64,000 nt of DNA. Source: an uncultured Caryophanales bacterium. GTDB taxonomy: Bacteria; Bacillota_I; Bacilli_A; RFN20; CAG-826. This document shows, one piece after another, positions 59,077-64,000 of the stretch (the stretch's first letter is position 1; every line of letters begins with the position of its first letter). Made by a program: the position numbers and the translations under genes. The notes below the pieces were generated by a model. It was not told the origin of the DNA. It searched no databases and saw only the letters and a program-made list of their open reading frames with translations. Where the stretch lies: the NCBI GenBank assembly GCA_937902735.1, contig CALELS010000015.1, positions 176,621 to 240,620 on the forward strand, read 5' to 3'.

Positions 59077-60933
59077 ATGAAAAAGATAATTCCTTTATTA
59101 ATTAGTCCGTTAATACTTGGTTTGGTTGGATGTACATCGCCTAAAGAAGACATCAAACCTGAGCCAACTCCAGAACCAATTCCTGAAGAAAAAACTCCTG
59201 AAGAATTAATTGAAGCATTCTTCAACAAGGTTGATAAGAATTGTTATAGAATATTTTCTTCTAATTTTATCACTGTAAATGTTTATAGTCCTGATTTGGC
59301 TTTCTTTAATCATCATGATCCAACCACAGTCGATACAGTTTATATGACTGTTAACCATAATGAACTTTTTAAAGTTTCATTTGGTTATAATGAACCATAC
59401 AAGGATTCAAATATTACTTATGAAGGTGAAGGAAAAGTCGTAGATCATTATGAATTGTATGATTACACATTATATTCTTGGGAAGAATATATCGTTGATA
59501 ATGTATGGGATCACTTCACTAATCATCCTGATGATCCATTAAGATTTACAATGGCTTTAGATTCAATTGGTGGTCATGTTATTAACACAATTAGCAATAT
59601 TCCAAATGCATATAAATCTTTAATTAAAGCGGTTGATTTGGTTCTCGATGATGAAGATATTAGTGGAGCAAAAATTGATATTTCCTTCAACGAAGCTGAT
59701 GGAGATAGTGAACCAATTGAGGATAGAATAATTGATATTGATTTTGATATCGAAACAGATGTTTTACCAACGGATGGATGGTATTTTGATGAAAATAGAA
59801 CTTATCCAGAAGGCCAAACTGAATGGTCTGATTATGATAAAGTCGGTTTTAAAACTGTCTTTGACCAAATTGCTGGTAAAGAAATGAATGATATTGTTCC
59901 TTTCCCAAGTGAATTTGCCACTAGAACTTTCTATCGTATTCCAAATATGTATGGAGAAACTCCTCGTTTTGCTCTTAGAGACACTAGAGCTACAAAAGAA
60001 GGAATGGAAGAATACGCTAGTAAACTTGTAAATGAATATGGATACGAAAAACACCAAGAAAAGCTTGAGGATGGAACAATTGTTGATCGATATGATCGAT
60101 TAATAAGAACATATCGAGATACATATTTTATGTATTCATCAATTTATCTTGAATACGATAATGGTGTTTCTATGTTAGTTAACAAAAGATTTAATATTTT
60201 TGAATATTATGGCAGAGATACATTAAACGAATTCTTAAAAGAGATGGAATTCCCTCAAATGGAATTCTCTTCAAACAACAAAGTTTTCTATTTCTTTGAC
60301 GAAACATTTGTTCAATGCTGCGGATATACTTTCCACACACCATATAAGAAAGCAATTCAAGTAGAGATTAGTTTTGAAAATTATTATTCCGCTCTAGCAT
60401 ATATGGAAGAATATGGCGATCTTCTTGTATCAAAAGGCTTCATAGGAGGCAATGAAGGCTATTATTCATATTCTAATGAAGACCATGATTCTAGAATTAA
60501 ATTCGAAGTATTAAGCGATGCAATCCATATCGAATTTTGGTACGTCGAATATTACTCAAAAGAATATGTTTCATCTTGGTTAGAACAATATGAATTTCCT
60601 ACACTTCCTTTAGAAGAAACAAATATTCAAGCAAATGATGCGACTCTATATTATCAATATGATGCGCTAGTTTATCAAAAAGAAGTTATGTCTCTTGATA
60701 TGACTTTTATCACCTTGGATGATAGAAATGAATTTATGGAAACATTTGTATCAAAGATTTTGAACGAAGGCTTTGAAGAATATAATCCATTAAAACTAAA
60801 AATTGCTCGTCGCGATACTAGTTTCTATAACGAATCAAAAAGAATCATTATTGCTTACGATGATAATCCTGATAGCAGAACTGTTGATTTTCATCTAATA
60901 AGAGTGAGCGATGATTTCCAACCACGTCGATAA
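59077..60933 (+). CDS. Lipoprotein with three internal repeats, unknown function
   Basis: A 618-residue lipoprotein (signal peptide with lipobox Cys19), with a Pro/Glu-rich linker at 22-45. The rest has three repeats at about 258-371, 381-489 and 498-610. Each runs from a helical start, through a FPS/FPQ/FPT turn, a strand pattern, a segment like YYSALAYMEEYGDLLVSKGF, and ends in a short Tyr-rich strand. The repeats are only moderately alike. Residues 50-240 form a different acidic domain. No family recognised; likely a binding or structural surface protein. TAGGAGAAAAAA is the ribosome binding site. Confidence 0.72.
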   Translation: MKKIIPLLISPLILGLVGCTSPKEDIKPEPTPEPIPEEKTPEELIEAFFNKVDKNCYRIFSSNFITVNVYSPDLAFFNHHDPTTVDTVYMTVNHNELFKVSFGYNEPYKDSNITYEGEGKVVDHYELYDYTLYSWEEYIVDNVWDHFTNHPDDPLRFTMALDSIGGHVINTISNIPNAYKSLIKAVDLVLDDEDISGAKIDISFNEADGDSEPIEDRIIDIDFDIETDVLPTDGWYFDENRTYPEGQTEWSDYDKVGFKTVFDQIAGKEMNDIVPFPSEFATRTFYRIPNMYGETPRFALRDTRATKEGMEEYASKLVNEYGYEKHQEKLEDGTIVDRYDRLIRTYRDTYFMYSSIYLEYDNGVSMLVNKRFNIFEYYGRDTLNEFLKEMEFPQMEFSSNNKVFYFFDETFVQCCGYTFHTPYKKAIQVEISFENYYSALAYMEEYGDLLVSKGFIGGNEGYYSYSNEDHDSRIKFEVLSDAIHIEFWYVEYYSKEYVSSWLEQYEFPTLPLEETNIQANDATLYYQYDALVYQKEVMSLDMTFITLDDRNEFMETFVSKILNEGFEEYNPLKLKIARRDTSFYNESKRIIIAYDDNPDSRTVDFHLIRVSDDFQPRR

Positions 60934-61101
60934 ATATTAATCACTTAAAAAAACGAATAAGTGTACATCCGATTTCTTAGATAGCATAACTAATGAATAT
61001 TTGAACGATGCAATCTAACAAAATGGTTGCGTTATTTATAAAATTTAAAAGTTTGTTTATAATATTAATACGAACCACTTAAGGTTACCTATTAATATAA
61101 A

Positions 61102-63897
61102 ATGAATAAGAAACTATTACCCCTAATTTGTATATCATTAACACTCTCAGCGTGTTCTCAAATTCAACCTCAGCTTACTAAAACATCCGATGATGGTTTT
61201 GATGTGGAACTCATGAAGGATGTAAGAAGCGCTTTGAAAGAAGCAAATCCTCAAGTTGTTGTTTCATATGACAATGATCATGATTACGACTTCCAAAGCG
61301 AATTATCTAATAAACCAATCGCTGACAGTGGAAGTCAAAACTCCGCTATTTTAGAAGTTGAAAGAGACTTTACTTTTGATATTACTGTTAATGAAGGGAT
61401 TCCATATCATCTTTGGGATCATGAAATACTCTATAAATCTTCTATTAATTATGTTCGTGTGGTGAATCAATATAACGAGATTATACTTACCGAATTCTCT
61501 TCTGTTGACCGTAACACTAATACATATACTATTTCTCCATTATCTTTGTATGACTATGACATGGTTTATACCGCGACAATTTATGAAGATAAACCATTTC
61601 ATTTCGCCGGCAAAGATGAATCTATTAAAAAGATATCTTTCAAAGTCGAAAGCGAAAATCCTTCTTTAGATAATATTAATAACGTCACAACCGTTTCTGA
61701 TGTTAAAAGTATCAATTTAAGAGACTGTCAAGATAGCGAAGAAGAAGCCTCTTATAATGGTAATTATGTCTTTGAATATTATGGAAATGTTTCATTAACT
61801 ATCGGCGATATTTTCTTAGCCAGTGATGTTTTAGGAATTACTGACAAAAACTCATTTTACGGAAAAGTTATCACTATTAATAATAGAGATAAATATAAAT
61901 TAATTGAATATGAACCAGCGAACGCAAACGATGTTTTTTCGGAGTTTAATATTGATGAGAAAGATGAACCTGTCGATCTTACCAATTCCGAAGTTGCTTT
62001 AACAGAAGAAGTGGTGAAAGAAAGATTTGCCACTAACGAAGAAACGCAAAAACTTGTCTATGCTTTAGCACGTGAAGCTGGTTCCAATAAATACGATATT
62101 CTCGACTGGTTAGCCCATGCCTCACTTAATGTGAATCTTGGTATTAAAAATAATACATTTACATTTACTATCAACATTAACTGGGCTGGCACTTTCAAAG
62201 ACGAAGTTCTCTTCAATGTCAACGTCGGTTATGAATATAAAGAAACATTAACTAGCGATTTTAAAGCGAGAATCGCTACGAAATTTGACGTCATTCCTAT
62301 TGGAGTGGATTATAAACTCAAACTCGTGGAAGATTCTTATAGTTCATTCACCATTAAAATCGATTTCTCCCGTGGTGTTTCTCCAATTCCTGACGCTGAT
62401 AAGATTAGAGAAGGTATCTTCAAAAGAATCGGTGAAGCAGAAGATGGTCTAATTGATTACAAGTCCATCTTCGCGGACGGCGATCATGCTGCCAAAGTTG
62501 ATGGTGATGGTAATGCCTTAATTATTCCTCTTTTACGTGTTGATATCGATACTTTCTATCCTGTTTCTTTTAGAATTGAAATTGATATTGTTATTGAAAT
62601 TTCTATAAAGGTGGCTTTTGTCTTTCAATACACCAGCCACAAGAAAACTGTCGTATTTAGTTTCTCTAATGAGCAAGGCGCAGAAAATGTCACTAATGAA
62701 ACATTAGAAGAATCTAGCGAAATCGATATTTCTTTCTATGGTCAATTTAAAGCGGAAGTTGGTCTTAAAGTTAAATTTGCTGTTTACCTTTTAGGTTTTT
62801 ATAAATACTTACACGTTGAATTTTTTATTCAAGGATATGTTGGATTTCAAATCACTGGTATGGCGATATTCCATTGGGATTTAGATCCTAATTCCGAAAG
62901 AACATTTAACGCTTCCGCCTCTTTCGAATTCAAGATTTATTACGGTGCGAAATGGGGATACGATGTACGCTTCTTATTCTTCCACCTTTCCGATTCTTTC
63001 AACTTCATGCCTGATAAAGTTTTATACGGTTACCGCACTGGTGAAAGAATTATTGAAGCTAAACCTCCAACCACGGATATATCAATCGATGAAAACGGTC
63101 TTGATTTAGGAGCTTCTAACTATCTTCTTTATGATGTCTTTGAACCAAATAAATTTGCAGTTGCTAAGGCAAAATTAATTAAGCCTACTTCTGTAGTCCA
63201 AAAAGAATACGGTGATTTAGTGAATATAGAAACAACTACACCAATGCTTTCATTTAGATTTACCGATAACAATGGTAATCCATGTAATTATCTCCGTTTA
63301 GTTGGTGATAGATTATCAGTGGATAAAGAAGCACCAATTGATTTCTCATGCAAAATGATCGTCACCTCTTTAGTGGGAAATGTCGATGAAACAACATTTA
63401 ATATCACCTGCCATTGCGAGGATTTAAGAGATATTTATTTTGATGGTGAATACGCCTATTCAGTCAGAAGTGGTTCCATAATTACATTACCGACATTTGA
63501 TATCAGCGAAGAGATTATTGATGATCAAACTAATTTCGCTTACTTCTGGTTACCACAAGGTTATAGCGGTGAAGGCGCAAGTGATTATTATTCCGGCATC
63601 CCTGGTGAAGAATATGATTTAAGTATTCTCGCTTCTGGTGATGTTAACTTTGTGAAGACTCCTGAATACAAACATTATTATCTTGTCGATTTCTTTACAT
63701 CCACAGGTTTACATATCAAGACAGTGCGTGTGGAGATGGGACAACATCTTTCTTTGAATGATGTTCCTTCTATCTATGAATGTGAAAGAAATATGCCAGG
63801 ATATCGTTTTATCGGTTGGGATATTGGATATGATAATCTCACTTCGATTAGCGATATGAAAGTAGTGACTGGTATTTATGTTAAGGAGAATTCTTAG
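61102..63897 (+). CDS. Large surface lipoprotein, InlB B-repeat-like C-terminus
   Basis: A 931-residue lipoprotein with lipobox LSAC (Cys18). Residues 30-300 look beta-rich with Ig-like patterns; 340-680 hold a hydrophobic, aromatic beta-rich region unlike known families; near the C-terminus (about 855-931) the segment YYLVDFFTSTGLHIKTVRV and PGYRFIGWDIG resembles the InlB B-repeat/Flg_new fold, a surface adhesion module. The composition is acidic. It is preceded by 168 bases with a TATAAT-like box near 61060 but no terminator seen. Possible adhesin. The next gene starts two bases after its stop. Confidence 0.68.
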   Translation: MNKKLLPLICISLTLSACSQIQPQLTKTSDDGFDVELMKDVRSALKEANPQVVVSYDNDHDYDFQSELSNKPIADSGSQNSAILEVERDFTFDITVNEGIPYHLWDHEILYKSSINYVRVVNQYNEIILTEFSSVDRNTNTYTISPLSLYDYDMVYTATIYEDKPFHFAGKDESIKKISFKVESENPSLDNINNVTTVSDVKSINLRDCQDSEEEASYNGNYVFEYYGNVSLTIGDIFLASDVLGITDKNSFYGKVITINNRDKYKLIEYEPANANDVFSEFNIDEKDEPVDLTNSEVALTEEVVKERFATNEETQKLVYALAREAGSNKYDILDWLAHASLNVNLGIKNNTFTFTININWAGTFKDEVLFNVNVGYEYKETLTSDFKARIATKFDVIPIGVDYKLKLVEDSYSSFTIKIDFSRGVSPIPDADKIREGIFKRIGEAEDGLIDYKSIFADGDHAAKVDGDGNALIIPLLRVDIDTFYPVSFRIEIDIVIEISIKVAFVFQYTSHKKTVVFSFSNEQGAENVTNETLEESSEIDISFYGQFKAEVGLKVKFAVYLLGFYKYLHVEFFIQGYVGFQITGMAIFHWDLDPNSERTFNASASFEFKIYYGAKWGYDVRFLFFHLSDSFNFMPDKVLYGYRTGERIIEAKPPTTDISIDENGLDLGASNYLLYDVFEPNKFAVAKAKLIKPTSVVQKEYGDLVNIETTTPMLSFRFTDNNGNPCNYLRLVGDRLSVDKEAPIDFSCKMIVTSLVGNVDETTFNITCHCEDLRDIYFDGEYAYSVRSGSIITLPTFDISEEIIDDQTNFAYFWLPQGYSGEGASDYYSGIPGEEYDLSILASGDVNFVKTPEYKHYYLVDFFTSTGLHIKTVRVEMGQHLSLNDVPSIYECERNMPGYRFIGWDIGYDNLTSISDMKVVTGIYVKENS

Positions 63898-63898
63898 T

Positions 63899-64000
63899 AT
63901 GAAGAAAGGTTTCTATCTCTCCTTATTTGTTCTCCCAGTAATGGGGTTATCATTCGTTTTACAACCAAAAATTGTGAATGTAGAAGCCGCTGTTCAGCAG
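63899..64000 (+). CDS. Secreted protein, N-terminal end only
   Basis: A plus-strand frame opens with ATG at 63899-63901 and runs off the window (34 codons). It has a typical signal peptide: MKKGFY, a hydrophobic core LSLFVLPVMGLSFVL, and a possible signal peptidase I site near VEAA. AAGGAGAATTCTTAGT is the ribosome binding site, inside the end of the previous lipoprotein gene. Only the export signal can be judged. Confidence 0.7.
   Translation, partial: MKKGFYLSLFVLPVMGLSFVLQPKIVNVEAAVQQ

Overview
This 64 kb window is a piece of a low-GC, AT-rich chromosome from a Bacilli/Tenericutes-like member of the Firmicutes. Gene order matches Bacillus in several blocks (nth/recU, gpsB-rnpB, cinA-recA-rny-ymdB-miaB-ymcA, argS-rpoE, ylbF-rsmD-coaD). 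The window also has Spx, RNase J, RNase Y, RNA polymerase delta, a T-box leader and a SAM riboswitch. UGA is a stop codon (for example at the end of miaA and ispD) and Trp is UGG, so this is not a code-4 mycoplasma. The MEP pathway (ispD, ispF), the many tRNAs and the lipoproteins fit an uncultured gut-type lineage near Erysipelotrichia, RF39 or Acholeplasma; that placement is inference.

Layout. 1-4.4 kb: end of nth, recU, a DEDDh exonuclease, gpsB, RNase P RNA, pgsA, cinA C-terminal type, recA. 4.4-12.1 kb: RNase Y with a structured leader, ymdB, then tRNA position-37 modification genes (miaB, miaA, tcdA) with ymcA, then fhs and a DUF951 protein. 12.2-17.1 kb: two MacB-type ABC ATPase-permeases. 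17.2-22.9 kb: csp, ychF, ispF, argS, rpoE, nrnA, cysQ. 22.9-26.5 kb: a 5'-nucleotidase lipoprotein, a NifU-like protein, an RQC-like DNA-binding protein and six minus-strand tRNAs (Val, Tyr, Gln, Lys, Leu, Gln). 26.5-32.1 kb: pgi, an S1 protein, ispD, a HAD phosphatase, a LemA-like protein, tRNA-Leu, mgtE. 32.2-39.3 kb: pduL, a TSCPD protein, SAM riboswitch and metK, hpf, a HAD phosphatase, two unknown genes, T-box and trpS, an azoreductase-like flavoprotein, tRNA-Ser. 39.3-49 kb: a pseudouridine synthase, a HAD phosphatase, spx, a CYTH protein, a degenerate EIIB membrane protein, maf, rnj, def, ylbF, rsmD, coaD, a thioredoxin-like membrane protein and a YitT-family protein. 49-50.3 kb: a small accessory-looking segment with an HTH-Fic protein and tRNA-Ser. 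50.4-58.1 kb: a degenerate GGDEF/EAL membrane protein, proS, plsC, pepF, a Nudix hydrolase and a MATE transporter. 58.2-64 kb: an exported cluster of an SGNH/SASA esterase lipoprotein, a lipoprotein with three internal repeats, a 931-residue lipoprotein and the start of another secreted protein.

Themes. RNA metabolism is heavily represented: RNase Y, RNase J, RNase P RNA, NrnA, YmcA and YlbF. Many genes have a good -10 box only 6-9 bases before the start codon and no Shine-Dalgarno sequence, which suggests frequent leaderless mRNAs. I see no rRNA, CRISPR array, insertion sequence or prophage. The least explained parts are the 58-64 kb lipoprotein cluster, the HTH-Fic segment with its inverted repeat, the two pseudo-enzymes (EIIB without cysteine, EAL without the DDFG motif) and the standalone RQC-like protein.
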